A stretch of DNA of 34,981 bases from positions 1 to 34,981 of the forward strand of contig JAETQO010000021.1 of assembly GCA_021770655.1 (NCBI GenBank). Direction: 5' to 3'. The notes below the pieces were generated by a model. That model was given only the letters and a program-made list of their open reading frames with translations. It had not been told where the DNA came from and did not search any database. The stretch is from Ruminococcus sp. GTDB taxonomy: Bacteria; Bacillota; Clostridia; Oscillospirales; Ruminococcaceae. Both the position numbers and the translations under genes were made by a program. Shown here piece after piece: positions 7,729 through 16,536 of this stretch; the first letter of the stretch is position 1; each line of letters opens with the position of its first letter.

Positions 7729-8520
7729 CTATGATTCCAATACAAAAAAGCACATATCGTCACCATTAAAGCCAAGCTTTTCAACTTCATTGACTATTGC
7801 TTCCTTGTCGCTTTCGTCTTCAATGGTAAAATTCAGTCCGTTTTCCCTGTCCTCAGGAACCTCGCAATAAGCATAAAGCCCGGATAGTTCATTGTCAGAA
7901 TTCAGAACGCTGAACAGTCCCCACTGAGTCTGCGGCTTATCTGAGCCGTAATCGATAGCCTGAAAGTTTTCTTGCTCATCGCCGAAGTAAATATAAATAT
8001 CCCCGAAGCCGTCCAGCGTAAGATACTCCTCTAAAGCCCTGAGCTTGTCGGTATTTTTCAGTTCTATATTTATCTGCGCCGTTTCATTTACCCTTTCCGG
8101 CTGAATCATCTCAACGCTTTCGATGTTGAACCTCTCCTTGTACTTCTCCAGACTTTCACAAAGCAAAGAAGATTTTTCATCAACCATTACAGGCTGAACA
8201 GTAACATCCGTCTTTGAAACGTCAAAGCCACTCTCTTTCAGCGCCTCGGATAAAGTTTCTATGTCTTTATCATTAACAACATTTATGAGCAATCGGTCGC
8301 CGATATACGAGCAGTTTGTAATATTGTATTTTTCCGAATTATCCTCTGCAAATTCTTTTATCAGTTTCAGATCAGCCTCAGCCTCCGACTCCGACTCAAC
8401 AGCCTTATAGGAATTACTTTCATAAGCATCCGATCCTGCCTTGTTATCTTTACTCTTATTGCAGGAACACATCAGTAAAACAGCCGCGGACAGAAAACCT
8501 ATGACTAATATTTTTCTCAT
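7729..8520 (-). CDS. Putative lipoprotein with repeated alpha/beta modules
   Basis: I do not recognise a named family. The 263-residue protein begins with a lipoprotein signal peptide (MRK, hydrophobic stretch, then LMCSC, with Cys20 the likely lipidated residue) and an acidic Ser/Glu-rich linker. Two clear modules of about 60-70 residues follow (roughly 50-108 and 112-180): a helix, NI..(C/V), a beta strand with alternating I/L, then a helix ending in GF. A third, partial one closes the protein. The same architecture occurs in the lipoprotein at 15197-16009, suggesting paralogues. The start has AAAGGAGC. It is monocistronic, with its own promoter far upstream and a terminator. Function unknown; extracytoplasmic location is inferred. 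Confidence 0.75.
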   Translation of the reverse strand: MRKILVIGFLSAAVLLMCSCNKSKDNKAGSDAYESNSYKAVESESEAEADLKLIKEFAEDNSEKYNITNCSYIGDRLLINVVNDKDIETLSEALKESGFDVSKTDVTVQPVMVDEKSSLLCESLEKYKERFNIESVEMIQPERVNETAQINIELKNTDKLRALEEYLTLDGFGDIYIYFGDEQENFQAIDYGSDKPQTQWGLFSVLNSDNELSGLYAYCEVPEDRENGLNFTIEDESDKEAIVNEVEKLGFNGDDMCFFVLES

Positions 8521-8825
8521 ATATTGCTCCTTTCTGAATCCGAAGTTAATAACAGTACGGGAATGATAAACTCCATCCCTTTTCGAGATGAAACGGATTC
8601 GACAGCTTTAAATGTAGGTGCATCATTTTGTTTCTGATAATTTTTTAGGAAAAGGTGCTGGCGTTCGACCGGCGGATCACAGCATTTAGTATATTTTTTA
8701 CTTTTGGGAAGATTTTCAACTTGCAGTTCAATTAAAACGCAATCAGCTCCGTAAGTCTTTCAAAGTTATCAAAGTTAATAAAGATACTTCCAACTAAATT
8801 ATATCCCATTTGAAGAAAATGTCAA
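8521..8825 (-). promoter_or_regulatory. Promoter and long leader of the lipoprotein gene
   Basis: On the minus strand TTGACA (8825-8820) and TATAAT (8803-8798) are 16 bases apart, a strong promoter. That leaves a 5' untranslated leader of about 270 bases before the ATG at 8520. I recognise no riboswitch or other known element in it, and it contains no convincing small gene. Confidence 0.65.
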
Positions 8826-8923
8826 TGCATATATTTAACAAATTATATCGATGTTTTTGTACTTTTCTACAAAAAAATCTTCCAATATCATATTTGTTTG
8901 TCATAAAAATAGCTTTTAAGCTA

Positions 8924-8952
8924 TTGACAAACTATTATAAATGTGGTATACT
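8924..8952 (+). promoter_or_regulatory. Sigma-A promoter of aroF
   Basis: TTGACA (8924-8929) and TATACT (8947-8952) are separated by 17 bases, about 65 bases before the aroF ATG. No T-box or other attenuator is visible between them. Confidence 0.85.
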
Positions 8953-9016
8953 TTAGTACATAAAAGCTTAAAAGCATTAAAGCAAACAAATTTCTAATGA
9001 AAGAGGCGTAAATAAA

Positions 9017-10030
9017 ATGATTATTATTCTTAATGAAAAAGCTACAAAGGACGACGTTCAGGGGCTTGTAAGCGATCTGATGAAGCAGGGACTTAAAACA
9101 AATATTTCCGAGGGTTCACATACTACTATCGTAGGAATTATCGGTGATGTAACAGCGCTTGACATCGATAACATCAAGGGTTCAGACTTTGTTGAGGACG
9201 TAAAGAGAGTGACCGAACCGTATAAAAAGGCTAACAGAAAAATGCACCCGGCTGATTCAATGATAAAGGTAACCGATGACGTTACTGTCGGCGAGGGCAT
9301 TTTCAATGTTATCGCAGGACCTTGCTCTGTTGAAACTGAGGAGCAGATAATCGAAGTTGCGGAGGACGTAAAGAAGAGCGGAGCAACCATGCTCAGAGGC
9401 GGCGCATTCAAGCCCAGAACTTCGCCGTACTCGTTCCAGGGTCTTGCAGGCGAGGGTCTTAAGCTTTTGCTTGAAGCTAAAAAAGCAACCGGACTTCCTA
9501 TTGTAACCGAGCTTATGAATCTTGAGCATCTCGATATGTTCGCAGACGTAGACGTAATTCAGATAGGCGCAAGAAATATGCAGAATTTCGACCTTCTCAA
9601 AGAGGTGGGTAAGTGCAAAAAGCCGATACTTCTGAAAAGGGGGCTTGCAAACACTATCGAGGAATGGCTCATGAGTGCCGAGTACATTATGGCGGGCGGC
9701 AACGAGAACGTTATCCTTTGTGAAAGAGGTATCCGTACCTTTGAAACTGCAACAAGAAATACTCTGGACATTTCGGCTGTTCCGATGCTGAAAAAGCTCA
9801 CACATCTGCCTGTTATCATAGACCCGAGTCATGCGACTGGACTTTCGTGGATGGTAGCGCCCCTTGCCAAAACAGCGGTAGCCGCAGGTGCGGACGGACT
9901 TATGATCGAGGTTCATAACAATCCTGCAAAGGCGCTCTGCGACGGCGCTCAGTCGCTCAATCCCGTACAGTTTGACGAGCTTATGCAAGACATCAAGCGC
10001 CGGGTAGCATTTGAAGGCAAGCGTTTTTAA
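9017..10030 (+). CDS. aroF: 3-deoxy-7-phosphoheptulonate synthase (type I-beta, with N-terminal regulatory domain)
   Basis: Condenses phosphoenolpyruvate and erythrose 4-phosphate to DAHP, the first step of aromatic amino acid synthesis. Residues 1 to about 75 form the ferredoxin-like N-terminal domain used for feedback control in this subfamily. The barrel follows, with VIAGPCSVE, MLRGGAFKPRTSPYSFQG, the QIGARNMQNF segment, LLKRG and the metal-binding IDPSHATG. The 337-residue length is typical of Thermotoga/Bacillus-type enzymes. The SD is modest (AGAGGCG). Its TAA stop lies inside the start of a family C repeat. Gene symbol follows common usage; aroG or aroA(G) could equally be assigned. 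Confidence 0.93.
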   Translation: MIIILNEKATKDDVQGLVSDLMKQGLKTNISEGSHTTIVGIIGDVTALDIDNIKGSDFVEDVKRVTEPYKKANRKMHPADSMIKVTDDVTVGEGIFNVIAGPCSVETEEQIIEVAEDVKKSGATMLRGGAFKPRTSPYSFQGLAGEGLKLLLEAKKATGLPIVTELMNLEHLDMFADVDVIQIGARNMQNFDLLKEVGKCKKPILLKRGLANTIEEWLMSAEYIMAGGNENVILCERGIRTFETATRNTLDISAVPMLKKLTHLPVIIDPSHATGLSWMVAPLAKTAVAAGADGLMIEVHNNPAKALCDGAQSLNPVQFDELMQDIKRRVAFEGKRF

Positions 10031-10179
10031 TTCGGGTCGCAGTGTACTTCGTAAGGGTACGACTCAGCCCTCTTTTCTTAATTCGGGTCGATAGGTACTT
10101 CAAGGATTTACGACTCAGCCCTCTTTCCTTAATTCGGGCTGAGTCGTTACTCCCAGAAGTACCTTGCACCCCGAATTAA
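10024..10179. repeat. Family C repeat cluster (two direct and one inverted unit)
   Basis: Two direct units start with TTAATTCGGGTCG (10028 and 10079), run through GTACTTC, and end in GACTCAGCCC. A third, inverted unit runs from GGGCTGAGTCGTTACTCC to CCCCGAATTAA (10137-10179). Outer direct and inverted units can pair as a long hairpin. The aroF stop codon is formed by the first bases of unit 1. The same family recurs at 16095-16450 upstream of carA. The rest of the aroF-eno gap shows no other element. Confidence 0.8.
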
Positions 10180-10230
10180 AAAAACGAATTAAAAAGGAAA
10201 AATTGGGTATATTAGTCATATACTTTTTAA

Positions 10231-11532
<1,302 letters not shown>

Positions 11533-11570
11533 AAGAAGTGTTGCAAAGAAGTAATATTTTTGTCACTCCC

Positions 11571-11599
11571 TTGACTTTGATATGCAAATATGTTACTAT
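11571..11599 (+). promoter_or_regulatory. Sigma-A promoter of the pfl locus
   Basis: TTGACT (11571-11576) and TACTAT (11594-11599) are 17 bases apart, 71 bases before the pfl ATG. Confidence 0.7.
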
Positions 11600-11670
11600 T
11601 TAAGTATACGATAGGCATATGACTTTTTATATGCTCTATTCGATTTTTAGTATGCAAGGAGAGCAAAAAA

Positions 11671-13746
11671 ATGGAAAGACAGTTTTATGAGGAATGGGAA
11701 GGCTTTAAACCGGGAAGATGGTCAAGCACTTCTATAAATCTTCGTGATTTCATTCAGAAGAACTTCACTCCCTATGACGGTGACGAAAGCTTTCTCGCAG
11801 GTCCTACCGAGGCTACCAATAAGCTTTGGGAGCAGGTCATGGAGCTTTCAAAGCAGGAGCGCGAGGCGGGCGGCGTTCTCGATATGGATACAAAGATCGT
11901 TTCGACGATAACCTCTCACGGTCCTGGCTATCTTAATAAAGACCTTGAGAAAATTGTTGGTTTTCAGACAGACAAGCCTTTTAAGCGTTCTCTTCAGCCT
12001 TTCGGCGGTATCAGAATGGCAATGAACGCCTGCGAGCAGAACGGATATACTGTTGATCCGGAAGTTGTAAAGATTTTTACGGATTACAGAAAAACGCATA
12101 ATCAGGGCGTTTTTGACGCATACACTCCCGAAATGAAGCTGGCAAGACACGCCGCTATCATCACGGGTCTGCCGGACGCTTACGGTAGAGGAAGAATTAT
12201 CGGAGACTACAGAAGAGTTGCTCTTTACGGTATAGATTATCTTATTGAAGATAAGAAGGAACAGCTTGCGACATCGCTTGTAAGAATGACTTCAAAGAAC
12301 ATCAGACTTCGCGAGGAGCTTGCGGAGCAGATCAGAGCGCTGGGCGATCTGAAAAAGCTGGGCGAAATTTACGGCTATGATATTTCCCGTCCTGCAAAGA
12401 ACGCAAAGGAAGCAATTCAGTGGCTTTATTTCGGCTACCTTGCCGCTGTTAAGGAGCAGAACGGCGCGGCTATGTCCCTTGGAAGAACCTCGACGTTCAT
12501 TGATATTTATATTCAGAGAGACATTGAGAGGGGAATCCTTACCGAAGAAGAGGCGCAGGAGTATATCGACCACTTCATTATGAAGCTCAGACTTGTTAAG
12601 TTTGCGAGAACTCCCGAATATAATGCGCTGTTCTCCGGCGACCCGACATGGGTAACGGAATCTATCGGCGGAGTTTCTATTGACGGCGTACCGATGGTAA
12701 CAAAGACTTCGTTCAGATACCTCAACACGCTGAACAATCTGGGGCCTGCTCCTGAGCCGAATCTTACGGTTCTCTGGTCTACAAAGCTTCCGACAAACTT
12801 CAAGAGATTCTGCGCTAAGATGTCGATAAAGACGTCGGCTATACAGTATGAGAACGACGATCTTATGAGAGTTACTCACGGCGACGATTACGCTATCGCC
12901 TGCTGTGTATCCTCTATGAGAATAGGCAAGGAAATGCAGTTCTTCGGTGCAAGAGCAAATCTTGCCAAGTGCCTGCTTTATGCAATAAACGGAGGCGTTG
13001 ACGAAAGACTTAAAATTCAGGTAGGCCCTAAGTACAGACCCGTTACAGGCGATTATCTTGATTACGACGACGTTATGTCCAAGTATGACGATATGATGGA
13101 ATGGCTTGCGGGACTTTATGTAAACACTCTGAACGTTATCCATTATATGCACGATAAATACTGCTACGAAAAGGTTCAGATGGCTCTGCATGACAGAGAT
13201 GTCAAGAGGTACTTTGCAACGGGAATTGCGGGACTTTCGGTTGTTGCCGATTCGCTTTCCGCTATCAAGTACGCTAAGGTAAAGTGTATAAGGGACGAGG
13301 ACGGTATCGTTACGGATTACGAGGTCGAGGGAGATTTCCCGAAATACGGAAACAACGACGACCGTGTTGACAAGATCGCCGTCAATATCGTAAGAAGCTT
13401 TATGGACAAGATAAGAAAGCACCATACCTACAGAGACGGTGTTCCTACGATGTCTATTCTTACCATTACTTCAAACGTTGTTTACGGAAAGAAAACCGGT
13501 TCTACTCCGGACGGAAGAAAGATCGGTGTGCCTCTTGCTCCGGGAGCTAACCCGATGCACGGCAGAGATACGCACGGTGCGGCGGCTTCGCTGTCTTCTG
13601 TAGCTAAGCTTCCGTTCAGACACGCACAGGACGGAATTTCAAACACATTCTCCATAATCCCTGACGCACTCGGCAAGGACGATCAGGTATTTATGGGCGA
13701 TCTTGACATTGAGAGCATTGCAAAGGAGCTTAACGATGGGGTTTAA
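11671..13746 (+). CDS. pflB: Formate C-acetyltransferase catalytic subunit lacking the glycyl-radical domain
   Basis: Pyruvate formate-lyase cleaves pyruvate with CoA to acetyl-CoA and formate. This 691-residue ORF aligns by eye with the catalytic barrel: [11 protein letters not shown] near the N-terminus, MPFGGI-like [24 protein letters not shown], the adjacent catalytic Cys411-Cys412 in [29 protein letters not shown] and [17 protein letters not shown]. It ends after [20 protein letters not shown]..., just where family members continue into the C-terminal glycyl-radical domain (RVSGYA). That domain is encoded separately at 14046-14297. The next ORF begins 11 bases before this stop with its own SD. 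A clean in-frame TAA and SD-bearing downstream ORFs argue against a sequencing error. Confidence 0.93.
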   Translation: MERQFYEEWEGFKPGRWSSTSINLRDFIQKNFTPYDGDESFLAGPTEATNKLWEQVMELSKQEREAGGVLDMDTKIVSTITSHGPGYLNKDLEKIVGFQTDKPFKRSLQPFGGIRMAMNACEQNGYTVDPEVVKIFTDYRKTHNQGVFDAYTPEMKLARHAAIITGLPDAYGRGRIIGDYRRVALYGIDYLIEDKKEQLATSLVRMTSKNIRLREELAEQIRALGDLKKLGEIYGYDISRPAKNAKEAIQWLYFGYLAAVKEQNGAAMSLGRTSTFIDIYIQRDIERGILTEEEAQEYIDHFIMKLRLVKFARTPEYNALFSGDPTWVTESIGGVSIDGVPMVTKTSFRYLNTLNNLGPAPEPNLTVLWSTKLPTNFKRFCAKMSIKTSAIQYENDDLMRVTHGDDYAIACCVSSMRIGKEMQFFGARANLAKCLLYAINGGVDERLKIQVGPKYRPVTGDYLDYDDVMSKYDDMMEWLAGLYVNTLNVIHYMHDKYCYEKVQMALHDRDVKRYFATGIAGLSVVADSLSAIKYAKVKCIRDEDGIVTDYEVEGDFPKYGNNDDRVDKIAVNIVRSFMDKIRKHHTYRDGVPTMSILTITSNVVYGKKTGSTPDGRKIGVPLAPGANPMHGRDTHGAAASLSSVAKLPFRHAQDGISNTFSIIPDALGKDDQVFMGDLDIESIAKELNDGV

Positions 13747-13963
13747 CGTAAAAAAGGATGAGGACGAATCTCAGGTAAACGAGCTTGTTGAAATGATAGA
13801 CAGACTTATGGAAAACGGCGGCGGACATCTTACCGTTGATGTGGACGAGACCGCTGAGGGACTTAATGTAAAAACCTACAGCACCTCAGACTGCGGCTGT
13901 GACGGAAAAACCGCCTGCTGCCAGCCGACCGAGGAGGACGCTGTTGACGGCGGAGACGAATAG
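13736..13963 (+). CDS. Small PFL-associated protein, degenerate radical-domain-like with Cys-rich tail
   Basis: A 75-residue ORF whose ATG overlaps the pflB stop by 11 bases; AAAGGAG lies 7 bases upstream, so translation is coupled. Its segment [20 protein letters not shown] followed by LTVDV parallels [20 protein letters not shown] followed by LNVNV of the radical protein downstream, that is, the helix and first strand of the PFL C-terminal domain. It then diverges, has no RVSGYA loop, and ends in an acidic tail with a Cys cluster ([11 protein letters not shown]). It cannot carry the glycyl radical. A scaffold, metal-binding or assembly role is possible but unproven. I do not recognise a named family. 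Confidence 0.75.
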   Translation: MGFNVKKDEDESQVNELVEMIDRLMENGGGHLTVDVDETAEGLNVKTYSTSDCGCDGKTACCQPTEEDAVDGGDE

Positions 13964-13983
13964 TATCGGAACTTTACGGGAGA

Positions 13984-14010
13984 GGGAAAGTCATGAAAAA
14001 AGACTTTCCC
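13984..14010 (+). other. Intercistronic hairpin in the pfl operon
   Basis: GGGAAAGTC (13984-13992) and GACTTTCCC (14002-14010) form a perfect 9-bp stem with loop ATGAAAAAA. There is no T-tract, so an RNA-stability or processing role is more likely than termination. It could let the small radical subunit be made at a different ratio from the core. Confidence 0.6.
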
Positions 14011-14045
14011 GGCGAATCCCGAAAACAAAGAAAGGAAATGATCTT

Positions 14046-14297
14046 ATGGCAAACTTTGAACCGAACGAAGCACAGGTAGACAATCTGATCGGACTGCTTG
14101 ACGGTTACGCTGAAAAGGGCGGACACCACCTTAATGTAAACGTACTTAACAGAGAAACTCTTCTCGACGCTCAGGCTCATCCTGAAAAATATCCGCAGCT
14201 CACTATAAGAGTATCGGGCTATGCCGTTAATTTTGTAAAGCTTACAAAGGAACAGCAGGACGATGTTATTTCGAGAACCTTCCATAGTAGTTTGTGA
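14046..14297 (+). CDS. Stand-alone glycyl-radical domain of pyruvate formate-lyase
   Basis: An 83-residue protein that is essentially the C-terminal radical domain of Pfl[41 protein letters not shown], then RVSGYAVNF with Gly58 as the predicted radical site, and [12 protein letters not shown] at the end. Family knowledge: PflA abstracts a hydrogen from this glycine. E. coli GrcA (YfiD) and a phage T4 homologue are spare parts that replace a damaged domain. Here the core enzyme has no domain of its own, so this protein should be obligatory for activity. The start has AAAGGAAATG; longer in-frame ATGs upstream cross the hairpin and lack support. It lies 82 bases after the small Cys-rich ORF. Confidence 0.92.
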   Translation: MANFEPNEAQVDNLIGLLDGYAEKGGHHLNVNVLNRETLLDAQAHPEKYPQLTIRVSGYAVNFVKLTKEQQDDVISRTFHSSL

Positions 14298-14336
14298 TGT
14301 TTTTTGATGTTTATTACTTATGATTGATTTTGCAGC

Positions 14337-14370
14337 AGCGGACGGTCGGGAGCCGTTCGCTGTTTGTTTT
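14337..14370 (+). terminator. Intrinsic terminator between the radical subunit and pflA
   Basis: AGCGGACGG (14337-14345) pairs with CCGTTCGCT (14353-14361), followed by GTTTGTTTT. It probably limits read-through into pflA. Confidence 0.7.
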
Positions 14371-14390
14371 ATCTGAAAGGAAGGATCTTT

Positions 14391-15143
14391 ATGGAGGGCT
14401 TTATACATTCTACCGAAAGCTTCGGTACTGTTGACGGGCCGGGGATAAGGTTTGTTATATTTTTTCAGGGCTGTCCTATGAGATGCCTTTACTGTCACAA
14501 TCCCGATACATGGAGGATCGGTGCGGGGGAAAGGCGGACGGCTGAAAGTCTGTTGGAGGAATACGACTCTGTAAAAGAATTCATGCGCGGCGGAGGAATA
14601 ACCTGCACGGGAGGCGAGCCGCTTTTACAGCTTGATTTTGTGACGGAGCTTTTTGAAAAGGCTTACGGCAGGAATATACACACCTGTCTTGACACGTCGG
14701 GGATAGTTTTTACGCCTGATGACACGGAAAAGTTTGAGAGGCTTTGCGGGGTCACCGACCTTGTTATGCTGGACATAAAGCACATTGACAGGGAGAAACA
14801 CAAAAAGCTGACGGGGCATTACAATGACAACATTCTTGCTTTTGCAAAGTTTCTTTCCGATCGAGGCGTTCCGATCTGGATAAGGCACGTTGTTGTACCG
14901 GGGATAACCGACAGAGATGAGTTTTTATTCCGTTTGGGAGAATTTTTGGCGGAGCTTAAAACGCTGAAGGCTCTGGACGTTCTGCCTTATCACACAATGG
15001 GAAAGGTCAAGTATGAACAGCTTGGGATTGAATATCCTTTAGGCGACACGCCGCCGCTGGAAAAGTGCGAGGCGGTGAGGGCGAGAGATGTTATTATGAG
15101 AGGGCTGAAAAGCGAACTGTTAAAACGGAAGAATAAGGGCTGA
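14391..15143 (+). CDS. pflA: Pyruvate formate-lyase activating enzyme PflA
   Basis: A radical-SAM enzyme that installs the glycyl radical on pyruvate formate-lyase. The 250-residue protein has the CX3CX2C cluster motif as C28-PMR-C32-LY-C35, preceded by FGTVDGPGIRFVIF and followed by HNPDTW, all typical of PflA. GGGITCTGGEPLLQ, LDTSG and DLVMLDIKH are further SAM-binding landmarks. The ATG at 14391 follows GAAAGGAAGG. Its substrate here is expected to be the free 83-residue radical protein, alone or docked on the core. It is separated from the core operon by a terminator and ends in a strong one. Confidence 0.95.
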   Translation: MEGFIHSTESFGTVDGPGIRFVIFFQGCPMRCLYCHNPDTWRIGAGERRTAESLLEEYDSVKEFMRGGGITCTGGEPLLQLDFVTELFEKAYGRNIHTCLDTSGIVFTPDDTEKFERLCGVTDLVMLDIKHIDREKHKKLTGHYNDNILAFAKFLSDRGVPIWIRHVVVPGITDRDEFLFRLGEFLAELKTLKALDVLPYHTMGKVKYEQLGIEYPLGDTPPLEKCEAVRARDVIMRGLKSELLKRKNKG

Positions 15144-15150
15144 TATGTGA

Positions 15151-15186
15151 AAATCCCGGCTTTTTGCTAAGCCGGGATTTTTTGTG
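15151..15186 (+). terminator. Intrinsic terminator of pflA
   Basis: AAATCCCGGCTT (15151-15162) and AAGCCGGGATTT (15169-15180) form a 12-bp perfect stem, and the T-run continues to 15184. It lies between convergent genes and may work in both directions. Confidence 0.92.
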
Positions 15187-15196
15187 TGTAATTAAT

Positions 15197-16009
15197 TTAT
15201 TCGTAGAACCGGTATTCTTCACCTGCTATCGAGATCGGTATCTGCATAGTGCTGACAAAGGCTGTATCTTTGATATGCGTTAAGAGGTCGTCAAGCTTTG
15301 AGTCGTCTGCAAGGTCGATCCGTAACGCTTCGACTCCCGATGAGGTCGGCGGAGAAACATATTCTATATCTGTGATATTATAGTTGTCCTTATTGCTTTC
15401 AAGGTGTGTGCAGAGAGTTTCCACTATTCCGTTGACTCTGATACCGCCGCCGAATTTTATATCGGTTGCTGAAAGATCAACATTGCAGTCTGTAAGCAGG
15501 TTTTTCAGTTCATCTACATTATGCTCGTAACAGACATATATTTCTACTTTGTCATCTGATCTTGATGAGGAGGAAAAACCGAAATCATATCCTATATCAC
15601 AAAGCTTGCTGACAAGGTTCTGAATCATTACCGGGTCTGAAATTACCGTGTCGCTGACAGGCAGGTCCTCGCTTGGCTCGATTCTTTCGGTGTGGACGTC
15701 CGCAAGGTTCTCGTTTAGCCCTTTTATCTCAAGATATGATTTTATGCGCAGGACGCCGTCATAGTCTGGGACGGTAACGTCAAGATATGTGTCGCGGTTC
15801 TCTATGGAAATTATAGCAAATTCGGTCTTTTTACTTTCAAGGACTGTTTGAATATTTTCAAGATCGTTCTTTTCAGGATTGCTGTCTGTAGACCCAGTCG
15901 AGGCTGGCTGTACAGTACTGCTGGAAATCGGTGATGATTTATCAGAGCATCCTGCAAGGCAAGCGGTGGTCATAAGTACTGCAAGCATTAATAATACAGC
16001 TTTTTTAAT
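15197..16009 (-). CDS. Putative lipoprotein with repeated alpha/beta modules, apparent ATT start
   Basis: No named family recognised. From an ATT at 16009 the product is 270 residues and starts (M)KKAVLLMLAVLMTTACLAGC, a textbook lipoprotein signal with lipobox LAGC (Cys21). AAGGAG lies 9 bases before the ATT. The first ATG (15988) has no SD and would remove the two lysines, leaving an uncharged signal. Between an upstream in-frame stop (16030-16028) and that ATG there is no ATG, GTG or TTG. After a Ser/Thr-rich linker come three modules of about 60-70 residues with helix-strand-strand-helix character, similar to the lipoprotein at 7729-8520. Function unknown. Confidence 0.75.
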   Translation of the reverse strand: MKKAVLLMLAVLMTTACLAGCSDKSSPISSSTVQPASTGSTDSNPEKNDLENIQTVLESKKTEFAIISIENRDTYLDVTVPDYDGVLRIKSYLEIKGLNENLADVHTERIEPSEDLPVSDTVISDPVMIQNLVSKLCDIGYDFGFSSSSRSDDKVEIYVCYEHNVDELKNLLTDCNVDLSATDIKFGGGIRVNGIVETLCTHLESNKDNYNITDIEYVSPPTSSGVEALRIDLADDSKLDDLLTHIKDTAFVSTMQIPISIAGEEYRFYE

Positions 16010-16062
16010 AGTTTTGTTCTCCTTATTTTAATACGATTTGGTTATATTTATATTCCAACTTT

Positions 16063-16091
16063 ATTATATCATACAATTTACACAAAAGCAA
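16063..16091 (-). promoter_or_regulatory. Sigma-A promoter of the second lipoprotein gene
   Basis: On the minus strand TTGCTT (16091-16086) and TATAAT (16068-16063) are 17 bases apart, about 54 bases before the apparent ATT start. Confidence 0.65.
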
Positions 16092-16094
16092 GTC

Positions 16095-16359
16095 TTTTTA
16101 ATTCGGGTCGCAGTGTACTTCAGGAAGTAGAAACTCAGCCCGAAGATTAGGCCTGCGGTGGTTTTTCTATAGCATTAAACCGTACGAAATCTGCTTGGTG
16201 GTTCTTATTTTACGCTGTTGTATATTTGAGTTACTTACAACGCAGCATAAGAATCATCAAATGGACTCTGTACGGTTTAATGCTATGGAAAAGACCACAC
16301 AAGCGAGATCTTCGGGCAGAGTAGTTACTCCTTGAAGTACCTATCGACCCGAATTAAAA
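16095..16359. repeat. 265-bp near-palindromic element (family C outer arms)
   Basis: The element reads as one long imperfect hairpin. Outer arms are family C units (TTTTTAATTCGGGTCG at the left, CGACCCGAATTAAAA at the right). The middle arms pair perfectly over 16 bp (TAGCATTAAACCGTAC 16170-16185, GTACGGTTTAATGCTA 16270-16285). Inner arms 16195-16222 and 16236-16260 also pair, around a 13-base loop. No ORF is inside. It resembles a miniature inverted-repeat element. Together with the partial copy next to it and the carA promoter it accounts for the roughly 500-base gap before carA. Confidence 0.8.
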
Positions 16360-16361
16360 GA

Positions 16362-16450
16362 ACGGTTTAATGCTATGGAGAAGTTAATGCAAGCGAGGTC
16401 TTCGGGCGGGAAAAGTTACTCCCTGCACTACCTTGCGACCCGAATTAAAA
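16362..16450. repeat. Second copy of the right arm of the family C palindrome
   Basis: From ACGGTTTAATGCTATGG to CGACCCGAATTAAAA this 89-bp stretch repeats the right half of the element just before it, including GCAAGCGAG.TCTTCGGGC and GTTACTCC. It ends 18 bases before the carA -35 box. Confidence 0.75.
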
Positions 16451-16467
16451 AAATTGTGTTAAAACCC

Positions 16468-16496
16468 TTTACAAGGATTTTTATTTGTGGTATAAT
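16468..16496 (+). promoter_or_regulatory. Sigma-A promoter of carA
   Basis: TTTACA (16468-16473) and TATAAT (16491-16496) are separated by 17 bases, placing the transcript start near 16503, some 34 bases before the GTG start. Confidence 0.8.
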
Positions 16497-16536
16497 AGTA
16501 ATCGTAAAAATTTGCGTTAAAAAGGAGGAGCTTATA

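Noticed and set aside
12292-13425. Long minus-strand ORF (377 codons) opposite pflB
   Set aside because: It lies wholly within the pflB coding strand, has no SD or family resemblance, and mirrors the codon bias of a real gene on the other strand.
13744-14046. Sequencing frameshift as the cause of the split pflB
   Set aside because: The radical domain is 300 bases away, with its own SD, a separate SD-coupled ORF and a hairpin in between, so a single base error cannot restore a continuous gene.
16375-16536. 54-codon N-terminal extension of CarA
   Set aside because: It translates repeat and promoter sequence; the GTG at 16537 with GGAGGAG gives the normal CarA start.
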